Of a DNA stretch of 64,000 nucleotides, positions 42,396 through 56,611 are shown in pieces. This stretch comes from Auanema rhodensis (lineage: Eukaryota > Nematoda > Chromadorea > Rhabditida > Rhabditidae): contig OZ059900.1 in NCBI GenBank assembly GCA_964057225.1, positions 23,017,638 to 23,081,637 of the forward strand, in the 5' to 3' direction. Made by a program: the position numbers and the translations under genes. Numbering within the stretch: position 1 is the first letter of the stretch; each line of letters starts with the position of its first letter. The notes under the pieces were generated by a model, which was given only the letters and a program-made list of their open reading frames with translations, was not told the DNA's origin and made no database searches.

Positions 42396-43765
42396 GTTTT
42401 TGGAAATTTCGCTGTAAACAAGGTTTTGACTTACGATTTCATGTGTTCAAACTCATGCAATGTCAATGAAACCTAGCTCAAAATTGTTTGTACAACGTCT
42501 AGTTCCACTTTCACGACAAAAAAACAGGGGTTAGAAAATTAAGGAAATTAGCATATTCTGAGGGCACGCCCCTTATGGCTAATATTGATTAAATCGATTT
42601 TTTGTTCATATGAGTCGTCAAATGCAACGAATTTCAGCGTGTTACATACTAAAATGAAGCATTTTACATGCTGAACACTAGAAAAATACAAAAACACAGT
42701 ATTTCCCATGAGAAATTATTTATTATGCTGGAAAACCAGTTTTTGGAAATTTCGCTGTAAACAAGGTTTTGACTTACGATTTCATGTGTTCAAACTCATG
42801 CAATGTCAATGAAACCTAGCTCAAAATTGTTCGTACAACGTCTAGTTCCACTTTCACGACAAAGAAACAAGGGTTAGAAAATTAAGGAAATTAGCATATT
42901 CTGAGGGCACGCCCCTTATGGCTAATATTGATTAAATCGATTTTTGTTCATATGAGTCGTCAAATGCAACGAATTTCAGCGTGTTACATACTAAAATGAA
43001 GCATTTTACATGCTGAACACTAGAAAAATACAAAAACACAGTATTTCCTATGAGAAATATTTTATTATGCTGGAAAACCAGTTTTTGGAAATTTCGCTGT
43101 AAACAAGGTTTTGACTTACGATTTCATGTGTTCAAACTCATGCAATGTCAATGAAACCTAGCTCAAAATTGTTCGTACAACGTCTAGTTCCACTTTCACG
43201 ACAAAAAAACAGGGGTTAGAAAATTAAGGAAATTAGCATATTCTGAGGGCACGCCCCTTATGGCTAATATTGATTAAATCGATTTTTGTTCATATGAGTC
43301 GTCAAATGCAACGAATTTCAGCGTGTTACATACTAAAATGAAGCATTTAACATGCTGAACACTAGAAGAATACAAAAACACAGTATTTCTCATGAGAAAT
43401 ATTTTATTATGCTGGAAAACCAGTTTTTGGAAATTTCGCTGTAAACAAGGTTTTGACTTACGATTTCATGTGTTCAAACTCATGCAATGTCAATGAAACC
43501 TAGCTCAAAATTGTTTGTACAACGTCTAGTTCCACTTTCACGACAAAAAAACAGGGGTTAGAAAATTAAGGAAATTAGCATATTCTGAGGGCACGCCCCT
43601 TATGGCTAATATTGATTAAATCGATTTTTTGTTCATATGAGTCGTCAAATGCAACGAATTTCAGCGTGTTACATACTAAAATGAAGCATTTTACATGCTG
43701 AACACTAGAAAAATACAAAAACACAGTATTTCCCATGAGAAATTATTTATTATGCTGGAAAACCA
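42396..43765. repeat. Local three-unit repeat marked by T6 and GAAATTATTT
   Basis: The units at 42396 and 43423 are 343 bp long. Each combines ATCGATTTTTTG (T6 rather than T5) with GAAATTATTTATT replacing GAAATATTTTATT. Each follows a unit carrying CATTTAACATG and the TTTCTCATGAG palindrome variant. The spacing is 1027 bp. The same linked pair recurs at 47528 and 48897. T6 alone, without the second change, occurs in the unit at 24618. Confidence 0.8.
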
Positions 43766-46700
43766 GTTTTTGGAAATTTCGCTGTAAACAAGGTTTTGAC
43801 TTACGATTTCATGTGTTCAAACTCATGCAATGTCAATGAAACCTAGCTCAAAATTGTTCGTACAACGTCTAGTTCCACTTTCACGACAAAAAAACAAGGG
43901 TTAGAAAATTAAGGAAATTAGCATATTCTGAGGGCACGCCCCTTATGGCTAATATTGATTAAATCGATTTTTGTTCATATGAGTCGTCAAATGCAACGAA
44001 TTTCAGCGTGTTACATACTAAAATGAAGCATTTTACATGCTGAACACTAGAAAAATACAAAAACACAGTATTTCCCATGAGAAATATTTTATTATGCTGG
44101 AAAACCAGTTTTTGGAAATTTCGCTGTAAACAAGGTTTTGACTTACGATTTCATGTGTTCAAACTCATGCAATGTCAATGAAACCTAGCTCAAAATTGTT
44201 CGTACAACGTCTAGTTCCACTTTTACGACAAAAAAACAAGGGTTAGAAAATTAAGGAAATTAGCATATTCTGAGAGCACGCCCCTTATGGCTAATATTGA
44301 TTAAATCGATTTTTGTTCATATGAGTCGTCAAATGCAACGAATTTCAGCGTGTTACATACTAAAATGAAGCATTTTACATGCTGAACACTAGAAAAATAC
44401 AAAAACACAGTATTTCCCATGAGAAATATTTTATTATGCTGGAAAACCAGTTTTTGGAAATTTCGCTGTAAACAAGGTTTTGACTTACGATTTCATGTGT
44501 TCAAACTCATGCAATGTCAATGAAACCTAGCTCAAAATTGTTCGTACAACGTCTAGTTCCACTTTCACGACAAAAAAACAGGGGTTAGAAAATTAAGGAA
44601 ATTAGCATATTCTGAGGGCACGCCCCTTATGGCTAATATTGATTAAATCGATTTTTGTTCATATGAGTCGTCAAATGCAACGAATTTCAGCGTGTTACAT
44701 ACTAAAATGAAGCATTTTACATGCTGAACACTAGAAAAATACAAAAACACAGTATTTCCCATGAGAAATATTTTATTATGCTGGAAAACCAGTTTTTGGA
44801 AATTTCGCTGTAAACAAGGTTTTGACTTACGATTTCATGTGTTCAAACTCATGCAATGTCAATGAAACTTGGCTCAAAATTGTTCGTACAACGTCTAGTT
44901 CCACTTTCAAGACAAAAAAACAGGGGTTAGAAAATTAAGGAAATTAGCATATTCTGAGGGCACGCCCCTTATGGCTAATATTGATTAAATCGATTTTTGT
45001 TCATATGAGTCGTCAAATGCAACGAATTTCAGCGTGTTACATACTAAAATGAAGCATTTTACATGCTGAACACTAGAAAAATACAAAAACACAGTATTTC
45101 CCATGAGAAATATTTTATTATGCTGGAAAACCAGTTTTTGGAAATTTCGCTGTAAACAAGGTTTTGACTTACGATTTCATGTGTTCAAACTCATGCAATG
45201 TCAATGAAACCTAGCTCAAAATTGTTCGTACAACGTCTAGTTCCACTTTTACGACAAAAAAACAAGGGTTAGAAAATTAAGGAAATTAGCATATTCTGAG
45301 AGCACGCCCCTTATGGCTAATATTGATTAAATCGATGTTTGTTCATATGAGTCGTCAAATGCAACGAATTTCAGCGTGTTACATACTAAAATGAAGCATT
45401 TTACATGCTGAACACTAGAAAAATACAAAAACACAGTATTTCCCATGAGAAATATTTTATTATGCTGGAAAACCAGTTTTTGGAAATTTCGCTGTAAACA
45501 AGGTTTTGACTTACGATTTCATGTGTTCAAACTCATGCAATGTCAATGAAACCTAGCTCAAAATTATTTGTACAACGTCTAGTTTCACTTTCACGACAAA
45601 AAAACAGGGGTTAGAAAATTAAGGAAATTAGCATATTCTGAGGGCACGCCCCTTATGGCTAATATTGATTAAATCGATTTTTGTTCATATGAGTCGTCAA
45701 ATGCAACGAATTTCAGCGTGTTACATACTAAAATGAAGCATTTTACATGCTGAACACTAGAAAAATACAAAAACACAGTATTTCCCATGAGAAATATTTT
45801 ATTATGCTGGAAAACCAGTTTTTGGAAATTTCGCTGTAAACAAGGTTTTGACTTACGATTTCATGTGTTCAAACTCATGCAATGTCAATGAAACCTAGCT
45901 CAAAATTGTTCGTACAACGTCTAGTTCCACTTTCACGACAAAAAAACAAGGGTTAGAAAATTAAGGAAATTAGCATATTCTGAGGGCACGCCCCTTATGG
46001 CTAATATTGATTAAATCGATTTTTGTTCATATGAGTCGTCAAATGCAACGAATTTCAGCGTGTTACATACTAAAATGAAGCATTTTACATGCTGAACACT
46101 AGAAAAATACAAAAACACAGTATTTCCCATGAGAAATATTTTATTATGCTGGAAAACCAGTTTTTGGAAATTTCGCTGTAAACAAGGTTTTGACTTACGA
46201 TTTCATGTGTTCAAACTCATGCAATGTCAATGAAACCTAGCTCAAAATTGTTCGTACAACGTCTAGTTCCACTTTCACGACAAAAAAACAGGGGTTAGAA
46301 AATTAAGGAAATTAGCATATTCTGAGGGCACGCCCCTTATGGCTAATATTGATTAAATCGATTTTTGTTCATATGAGTCGTCAAATGCAACGAATTTCAG
46401 CGTGTTACATACTAAAATGAAGCATTTTACATGCTGAACACTAGAAAAATACAAAAACACAGTATTTCCTATGAGAAATATTTTATTATGCTGGAAAACC
46501 AGTTTTTGGAAATTTCGCTGTAAACAAGGTTTTGACTTACGATTTCATGTGTTCAAACTCATGCAATGTCAATGAAACCTAGCTCAAAATTGTTCGTACA
46601 ACGTCTAGTTCCACTTTCACGACAAAAAAACAGGGGTTAGAAAATTAAGGAAATTAGCATATTCTGAGGGCACGCCCCTTATGGCTAATATTGATTAAAT

Positions 46701-47185
46701 CGATTTTTGTTCATATGAGTCGTCAAATGCAACGAATTTCAGCGTGTTACATACTAAAATGAAGCATTTTACATGCTGAACACTGAAAGAATACAAAAAC
46801 ACAGTATTTCTCATGAGAAATATTTTATTATGCTGGAAAACCAGTTTTTGGAAATTTCGCTGTAAACAAGGTTTTGACTTACGATTTCATGTGTTCAAAC
46901 TCATGCAATGTCAATGAAACTTGGCTCAAAATTGTTCGTACAACGTCTAGTTCCACTTTCACGACAAAAAAACAGGGGTTAGAAAATTAAGGAAATTAGC
47001 ATATTCTGAGGGCACGCCCCTTATGGCTAATATTGATTAAATCGATTTTTGTTCATATGAGTCGTCAAATGCAACGAATTTCAGCGTGTTACATACTAAA
47101 ATGAAGCATTTTACATGCTGAACACTAGAAAAATACAAAAACACAGTATTTCCTATGAGAAATATTTTATTATGCTGGAAAACCA

Positions 47186-49923
47186 GTTTTTGGAAATTTC
47201 GCTGTAAACAAGGTTTTGACTTACGATTTCATGTGTTCAAACTCATGCAATGTCAATGAAACCTAGCTCAAAATTGTTCGTACAACGTCTAGTTCCACTT
47301 TCACGACAAAAAAACAGGGGTTAGAAAATTAAGGAAATTAGCATATTCTGAGGGCACGCCCCTTATGGCTAATATTGATTAAATCGATTTTTGTTCATAT
47401 GAGTCGTCAAATGCAACGAATTTCAGCGTGTTACATACTAAAATGAAGCATTTAACATGCTGAACACTAGAAAAATACAAAAACACAGTATTTCTCATGA
47501 GAAATATTTTATTATGCTGGAAAACCAGTTTTTGGAAATTTCGCTGTAAACAAGGTTTTGACTTACGATTTCATGTGTTCAAACTCATGCAATGTCAATG
47601 AAACCTAGCTCAAAATTGTTTGTACAACGTCTAGTTCCACTTTCACGACAAAAAAACAGGGGTTAGAAAATTAAGGAAATTAGCATATTCTGAGGGCACG
47701 CCCCTTATGGCTAATATTGATTAAATCGATTTTTTGTTCATATGAGTCGTCAAATGCAACGAATTTCAGCGTGTTACATACTAAAATGAAGCATTTTACA
47801 TGCTGAACACTAGAAAAATACAAAAACACAGTATTTCCCATGAGAAATTATTTATTATGCTGGAAAACCAGTTTTTGGAAATTTCGCTGTAAACAAGGTT
47901 TTGACTTACGATTTCATGTGTTCAAACTCATGCAATGTCAATGAAACCTAGCTCAAAATTGTTCGTACAACGTCTAGTTCCACTTTCACGACAAAAAAAC
48001 AAGGGTTAGAAAATTAAGGAAATTAGCATATTCTGAGGGCACGCCCCTTATGGCTAATATTGATTAAATCGATTTTTGTTCATATGAGTCGTCAAATGCA
48101 ACGAATTTCAGCGTGTTACATACTAAAATGAAGCATTTTACATGCTGAACACTAGAAAAATACAAAAACACAGTATTTCCCATGAGAAATATTTTATTAT
48201 GCTGGAAAACCAGTTTTTGGAAATTTCGCTGTAAACAAGGTTTTGACTTACGATTTCATGTGTTCAAACTCATGCAATGTCAATGAAACCTAGCTCAAAA
48301 TTGTTCGTACAACGTCTAGTTCCACTTTCACGACAAAAAAACAGGGGTTAGAAAATTAAGGAAATTAGCATATTCTGAGGGCACGCCCCTTATGGCTAAT
48401 ATTGATTAAATCGATTTTTGTTCATATGAGTCGTCAAATGCAACGAATTTCAGCGTGTTACATACTAAAATGAAGCATTTTACATGCTGAACACTAGAAA
48501 AATACAAAAACACAGTATTTCCTATGAGAAATATTTTATTATGCTGGAAAACCAGTTTTTGGAAATTTCGCTGTAAACAAGGTTTTGACTTACGATTTCA
48601 TGTGTTCAAACTCATGCAATGTCAATGAAACCTAGCTCAAAATTGTTCGTACAACGTCTAGTTCCACTTTCACGACAAAAAAACAGGGGTTAGAAAATTA
48701 AGGAAATTAGCATATTCTGAGGGCACGCCCCTTATGGCTAATATTGATTAAATCGATTTTTGTTCATATGAGTCGTCAAATGCAACGAATTTCAGCGTGT
48801 TACATACTAAAATGAAGCATTTAACATGCTGAACACTAGAAAAATACAAAAACACAGTATTTCTCATGAGAAATATTTTATTATGCTGGAAAACCAGTTT
48901 TTGGAAATTTCGCTGTAAACAAGGTTTTGACTTACGATTTCATGTGTTCAAACTCATGCAATGTCAATGAAACCTAGCTCAAAATTGTTTGTACAACGTC
49001 TAGTTCCACTTTCACGACAAAAAAACAGGGGTTAGAAAATTAAGGAAATTAGCATATTCTGAGGGCACGCCCCTTATGGCTAATATTGATTAAATCGATT
49101 TTTTGTTCATATGAGTCGTCAAATGCAACGAATTTCAGCGTGTTACATACTAAAATGAAGCATTTTACATGCTGAACACTAGAAAAATACAAAAACACAG
49201 TATTTCCCATGAGAAATTATTTATTATGCTGGAAAACCAGTTTTTGGAAATTTCGCTGTAAACAAGGTTTTGACTTACGATTTCATGTGTTCAAACTCAT
49301 GCAATGTCAATGAAACCTAGCTCAAAATTGTTCGTACAACGTCTAGTTCCACTTTCACGACAAAAAAACAAGGGTTAGAAAATTAAGGAAATTAGCATAT
49401 TCTGAGGGCACGCCCCTTATGGCTAATATTGATTAAATCGATTTTTGTTCATATGAGTCGTCAAATGCAACGAATTTCAGCGTGTTACATACTAAAATGA
49501 AGCATTTTACATGCTGAACACTAGAAAAATACAAAAACACAGTATTTCCCATGAGAAATATTTTATTATGCTGGAAAACCAGTTTTTGGAAATTTCGCTG
49601 TAAACAAGGTTTTGACTTACGATTTCATGTGTTCAAACTCATGCAATGTCAATGAAACCTAGCTCAAAATTGTTCGTACAACGTCTAGTTCCACTTTCAC
49701 GACAAAAAAACAGGGGTTAGAAAATTAAGGAAATTAGCATATTCTGAGGGCACGCCCCTTATGGCTAATATTGATTAAATCGATTTTTGTTCATATGAGT
49801 CGTCAAATGCAACGAATTTCAGCGTGTTACATATTAAAATGAAGCATTTAACATGCTGAACACTAAAAAAATACAAAAACACAGTATTTCCTATGAGAAA
49901 TATTTTATTATGCTGGAAAACCA
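47186..49923. repeat. Four-unit higher-order repeat, two copies (1369 bp)
   Basis: Units 47186, 47528, 47871 and 48213 match 48555, 48897, 49240 and 49582. Order: CATTTAACATG with TTTCTCATGAG; T6 with GAAATTATTT (343 bp); ACAAGGG; then a unit ending TTTCCTATGAG. The last unit of copy 2 has additional private changes (CATATTAAAATG, CATTTAACATG, CACTAAAAAAAT). Confidence 0.86.
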
Positions 49924-50949
49924 GTTTTTGGAAATTTCGCTGTAAACAAGGTTTTGACTTACGATTTCATGTGTTCAAACTCATGCAATGTCAATGAAAC
50001 CTAGCTCAAAATTGTTCGTACAACGTCTAGTTCCACTTTCACGACAAAAAAACAGGGGTTAGAAAATTAAGGAAATTAGCATATTCTGAGGGCACGCCCC
50101 TTATGGCTAATATTGATTAAATCGATTTTTGTTCATATGAGTCGTCAAATGCAACGAATTTCAGCGTGTTACATACTAACATGAAGCATTTTACATGCTG
50201 AACACTAAAAGAATACAAAAACACAGTATTTCCCATGAGAAATATTTTATTATGCTGGAAAACCAGTTTTTGGAAATTTCGCTGTAAACAAGGTTTTGAC
50301 TTACGATTTCATGTGTTCAAACTCATGCAATGTCAATGAAACCTAGCTCAAAATTGTTCGTACAACGTCTAGTTCCACTTTCACGACAAAAAAACAGGGG
50401 TTAGAAAATTAAGGAAATTAGCATATTCTGAGGGCACGCCCCTTATGGCTAATATTGATTAAATCGATTTTTGTTCATATGAGTCGTCAAATGCAACGAA
50501 TTTCAGCGTGTTACATACTAAAATGAAGCATTTTACATGCTGAACACTAGAAAAATACAAAAACACAGTATTTCCCATGAGAAATATTTTATTATGCTGG
50601 AAAACCAGTTTTTGGAAATTTCGCTGTAAACAAGGTTTTGACTTACGATTTCATGTGTTCAAACTCATGCAATGTCAATGAAACCTAGCTCAAAATTGTT
50701 CGTACAACGTCTAGTTCCACTTTCACGACAAAAAAACAGGGGTTAGAAAATTAAGGAAATTAGCATATTCTGAGGGCACGCCCCTTATGGCTAATATTGA
50801 TTAAATCGATTTTTGTTCATATGAGTCGTCAAATGCAACGAATTTCAGCGTGTTACATACTAAAATGAAGCATTTTACATGCTGAACACTAGAAAAATAC
50901 AAAAACACAGTATTTCCCATGAGAAATATTTTATTATGCTGGAAAACCA

Positions 50950-53900
50950 GTTTTTGGAAATTTCGCTGTAAACAAGGTTTTGACTTACGATTTCATGTGT
51001 TCAAACTCATGCAATGTCAATGAAACTTGGCTCAAAATTGTTCGTACAACGTCTAGTTCCACTTTCACGACAAAAAAACAGGGGTTAGAAAATTAAGGAA
51101 ATTAGCATATTCTGAGGGCACGCCCCTTATGGCTAATATTGATTAAATCGATTTTTGTTCATATGAGTCGTCAAATGCAACGAATTTCAGCGTGTTACAT
51201 ACTAAAATGAAGCATTTTACATGCTGAACACTAGAAAAATACAAAAACACAGTATTTCCTATGAGAAATATTTTATTATGCTGGAAAACCAGTTTTTGGA
51301 AATTTCGCTGTAAACAAGGTTTTGACTTACGATTTCATGTGTTCAAACTCATGCAATGTCAATGAAACCTAGCTCAAAATTGTTCGTACAACGTCTAGTT
51401 CCACTTTCACGACAAAAAAACAGGGGTTAGAAAATTAAGGAAATTAGCATATTCTGAGGGCACGCCCCTTATGGCTAATATTGATTAAATCGATTTTTGT
51501 TCATATGAGTCGTCAAATGCAACGAATTTCAGCGTGTTACATACTAAAATGAAGCATTTTACATGCTGAACACTAGAAAAATACAAAAACACAGTATTTC
51601 TCATGAGAAATATTTTATTATGCTGGAAAACCAGTTTTTGGAAATTTCGCTGTAAACAAGGTTTTGACTTACGATTTCATGTGTTCAAACTCATGCAATG
51701 TCAATGAAACCTAGCTCAAAATTGTTTGTACAACGTCTAGTTCCACTTTCACGACAAAAAAACAAGGGTTAGAAAATTAAGGAAATTAGCATATTCTGAG
51801 GGCACGCCCCTTATGGCTAATATTGATTAAATCGATTTTTGTTCATATGAGTCGTCAAATGCAAGGAATTTCAGCGTGTTACATACTAAAATGAAGCATT
51901 TTACATGCTGAACACTAGAAAAATACAAAAACACAGTATTTCCCATGAGAAATATTTTATTATGCTGGAAAACCAGTTTTTGGAAATTTCGCTGTAAACA
52001 AGGTTTTGACTTACGATTTCATGTGTTCAAACTCATGCAATGTCAATGAAACCTAGCTCAAAATTGTTCGTACAACGTCTAGTTCCACTTTCACGACAAA
52101 AAAACAGGGGTTAGAAAATTAAGGAAATTAGCTTATTCTGAGGCACGCCCCTTATGGCTAATATTGATTAAATCGATTTTTGTTCATATGAGTCGTCAAA
52201 TGCAACGAATTTCAGCGTGTTACATACTAAAATGAAGCATTTTACATGCTGAACACTAGAAAAATACAAAAACACAGTATTTCCCATGAGAAATATTTTA
52301 TTATGCTGGAAAACCAGTTTTTGAAAATTTCGCTGTAAACAAAGTTTTGACTTACGATTGCATGTGTTCAAACTCATGCAATGTCAATGAAACCTAGCTC
52401 AAAATTGTTCGTACAACGTCTAGTTCCACTTTCACGACAAAAAAACAGGGGTTAGAAAATTAAGGAAATTAGCATATTCTGAGGGCACGCCCCTTATGGC
52501 TAATATTGATTAAATCGATTTTTGTTCATATGAGTCGTCAAATGCAACGAATTTCAGCGTGTTACATACTAAAATGAAGCATTTTACATGCTGAACACTA
52601 GAAAAATACAAAAACACAGTATTTCCCATGAGAAATATTTTATTGAGCTGGAAAACCAGTTTTTGGAAATTTCGCTGTAAACAAGGTTTTGACTTACGAT
52701 TTCATGTGTTCAAACTCATGCAATGTCAATGAAACCTAGCTCAAAATTGTTCGTACAACGTCTAGTTCCACTTTCACGACAAAAAAACAGGGGTTAGAAA
52801 ATTAAGGAAATTAGCATATTCTGAGGGCACGCCCCTTATGGCTAATATTGATTAAATCGATTTTTGTTCATATGAGTCGTCAAATGCAACGAATTTCAGC
52901 GTGTTACATACTAAAATGAAGCATTTTACATGCTGAACACTAGAAAAATACAAAAACACAGTATTTCCCATGAGAAATATTTTATTATGCTGGAAAACCA
53001 GTTTTTGGAAATTTCGCTGTAAACAAGGTTTTGACTTACGATTTCATGTGTTCAAACTCATGCAATGTCAATGAAACTTGGCTCAAAATTGTTCGTACAA
53101 CGTCTAGTTCCACTTTCACGACAAAAAAACAGGGGTTAGAAAATTAAGGAAATTAGCATATTCTGAGGGCACGCCCCTTATGGCTAATATTGATTAAATC
53201 GATTTTTGTTCATATGAGTCGTCAAATGCAACGAATTTCAGCGTGTTACATACTAAAATGAAGCATTTTACATGCTGAACACTAGAAAAATACAAAAACA
53301 CAGTATTTCCTATGAGAAATATTTTATTATGCTGGAAAACCAGTTTTTGGAAATTTCGCTGTAAACAAGGTTTTGACTTACGATTTCATGTGTTCAAACT
53401 CATGCAATGTCAATGAAACCTAGCTCAAAATTGTTCGTACAACGTCTAGTTCCACTTTCACGACAAAAAAACAGGGGTTAGAAAATTAAGGAAATTAGCA
53501 TATTCTGAGGGCACGCCCCTTATGGCTAATATTGATTAAATCGATTTTTGTTCATATGAGTCGTCAAATGCAACGAATTTCAGCGTGTTACATACTAAAA
53601 TGAAGCATTTTACATGCTGAACACTAGAAAAATACAAAAACACAGTATTTCTCATGAGAAATATTTTATTATGCTGGAAAACCAGTTTTTGGAAATTTCG
53701 CTGTAAACAAGGTTTTGACTTACGATTTCATGTGTTCAAACTCATGCAATGTCAATGAAACCTAGCTCAAAATTGTTTGTACAACGTCTAGTTCCACTTT
53801 CACGACAAAAAAACAAGGGTTAGAAAATTAAGGAAATTAGCATATTCTGAGGGCACGCCCCTTATGGCTAATATTGATTAAATCGATTTTTGTTCATATG

Positions 53901-55051
53901 AGTCGTCAAATGCAAGGAATTTCAGCGTGTTACATACTAAAATGAAGCATTTTACATGCTGAACACTAGAAAAATACAAAAACACAGTATTTCCCATGAG
54001 AAATATTTTATTATGCTGGAAAACCAGTTTTTGGAAATTTCGCTGTAAACAAGGTTTTGACTTACGATTTCATGTGTTCAAACTCATGCAATGTCAATGA
54101 AACCTAGCTCAAAATTGTTCGTACAACGTCTAGTTCCACTTTCACGACAAAAAAACAGGGGTTAGAAAATTAAGGAAATTAGCTTATTCTGAGGCACGCC
54201 CCTTATGGCTAATATTGATTAAATCGATTTTTGTTCATATGAGTCGTCAAATGCAACGAATTTCAGCGTGTTACATACTAAAATGAAGCATTTTACATGC
54301 TGAACACTAGAAAAATACAAAAACACAGTATTTCCCATGAGAAATATTTTATTATGCTGGAAAACCAGTTTTTGAAAATTTCGCTGTAAACAAAGTTTTG
54401 ACTTACGATTGCATGTGTTCAAACTCATGCAATGTCAATGAAACCTAGCTCAAAATTGTTCGTACAACGTCTAGTTCCACTTTCACGACAAAAAAACAGG
54501 GGTTAGAAAATTAAGGAAATTAGCATATTCTGAGGGCACGCCCCTTATGGCTAATATTGATTAAATCGATTTTTGTTCATATGAGTCGTCAAATGCAACG
54601 AATTTCAGCGTGTTACATACTAAAATGAAGCATTTTACATGCTGAACACTAGAAAAATACAAAAACACAGTATTTCCCATGAGAAATATTTTATTGAGCT
54701 GGAAAACCAGTTTTTGGAAATTTCGCTGTAAACAAGGTTTTGACTTACGATTTCATGTGTTCAAACTCATGCAATGTCAATGAAACCTAGCTCAAAATTG
54801 TTCGTACAACGTCTAGTTCCACTTTCACGACAAAAAAACAGGGGTTAGAAAATTAAGGAAATTAGCATATTCTGAGGGCACGCCCCTTATGGCTAATATT
54901 GATTAAATCGATTTTTGTTCATATGAGTCGTCAAATGCAACGAATTTCAGCGTGTTACATACTCAAATGAAGCATTTTACATGCTGAACACTAGAAAAAT
55001 ACAAAAACACAGTATTTCCCATGAGAAATATTTTATTATGCTGGAAAACCA
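50950..55051. repeat. Six-unit higher-order repeat, two copies (2051 bp)
   Basis: Units 50950-52659 match 53001-54710. Ordered markers: GAAACTTGGCTC with TTTCCTATGAG; a unit ending TTTCTCATGAG; TTTGTAC with CAAGGAAT; GCTTATTCTGAGGCACG (one base shorter, 341 bp); TTTTGAAAATTTCG with CAAAGTTTTG and CGATTGCATG, ending TTGAGCTGG; then a plain unit. Only a few positions differ (for example TACTCAAATG in the 54710 unit), so this duplication looks recent. Part of the series continues from 55052 to 56418. Confidence 0.9.
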
Positions 55052-56418
55052 GTTTTTGGAAATTTCGCTGTAAACAAGGCTTTGACTTACGATTTCATGT
55101 GTTCAAACTCATGCAATGTCAATGAAACCTAGCTCAAAATTGTTCGTACAACGTCTAGTTCCACTTTCACGACAAAAAAACAAGGGTTAGAAAATTAAGG
55201 AAATTAGCATATTCTGAGGGCACGCCCCTTATGGCTAATATTGATTAAATCGATTTTTGTTCATATGAGTCGTCAAATGCAACGAATTTCAGCGTGTTAC
55301 ATACTAAAATGAAGCATTTTACATGCTGAACACTAGAAAAATACAAAAACACAGTATTTCCCATGAGAAATATTTTATTATGCTGGAAAACCAGTTTTTG
55401 GAAATTTCGCTGTAAACAAGGTTTTGACTTACGATTTCATGTGTTCAAACTCATGCAATGTCAATGAAACCTAGCTCAAAATTGTTCGTACAACGTCTAG
55501 TTCCACTTTCACGACAAAAAAATAGGGGTTAGAAAATTAAGGAAATTAGCTTATTCTGAGGCACGCCCCTTATGGCTAATATTGATTAAATCGATTTTTG
55601 TTCATATGAGTCGTCAAATGCAACGAATTTCAGCGTGTTACATACTAAAATGAAGCATTTTACATGCTGAACACTAGAAAAATACAAAAACACAGTATTT
55701 CTCATGAGAAATATTTTATTATGCTGGAAAACCAGTTTTTGAAAATTTCGCTGTAAACAAAGTTTTGACTTACGATTGCATGTGTTCAAACTCATGCAAT
55801 GTCAATGAAACCTAGCTCAAAATTGTTCGTACAACGTCTAGTTCCACTTTCACGACAAAAAAACAGGGGTTAGAAAATTAAGGAAATTAGCATATTCTGA
55901 GGGCACGCCCCTTATGGCTAATATTGATTAAATCGATTTTTGTTCATATGAGTCGTCAAATGCAACGAATTTCAGCGTGTTACATACTAAAATGAAGCAT
56001 TTTACATGCTGAACACTAGAAAAATACAAAAACACAGTATTTCCCATGAGAAATATTTTATTGAGCTGGAAAACCAGTTTTTGGAAATTTCGCTGTAAAC
56101 AAGGTTTTGACTTACGATTTCATGTGTTCAAACTCATGCAATGTCAATGAAACCTAGCTCAAAATTGTTCGTACAACGTCTAGTTCCACTTTCACGACAA
56201 AAAAACAGGGGTTAGAAAATTAAGGAAATTAGCATATTCTGAGGGCACGCCCCTCATGGCTAATATTGATTAAATCGATTTTTGTTCATATGAGTCGTCA
56301 AATGCAACGAATTTCAGCGTGTTACATACTAAAATGAAGCATTTTACATGCTGAACACTAGAAAAATACAAAAACACAGTATTTCCCATGAGAAATATTT
56401 TATTATGCTGGAAAACCA

Positions 56419-56611
56419 GTTTTAGCATATTCTGAGGGCACGCCCCTTATGGCTAATATTGATTAAATCGATTTTTGTTCATATGAGTCGTCAAATGCAA
56501 CGAATTTCAGCGTGTTACATACTAAAATGAAGCATTTTACATGCTGAACACTAGAAAAATACAAAAACACAGTATTTCCCATGAGAAATATTTTATTGAG
56601 CTGGAAAACCA
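56419..56611. repeat. Deleted array A unit, copy 1 (193 bp)
   Basis: After CCAGTTTT the sequence jumps to AGCATATTCTGAGG. Relative to the 1-341 reference, bases 6-154 (149 bp) are missing. The lost part contains the CENP-B-box-like motif, the CATGAGTT inverted repeat and the A7 run. The next unit begins at 56612. Confidence 0.93.

Noticed and set aside
52168-52377. 69-codon minus-strand reading frame (also 54219-54428, 55586-55795, 61485-61694)
   Set aside because: It lies wholly inside satellite units, is opened by one substitution and spread by HOR duplication. It shows no recognisable domain and no gene context.
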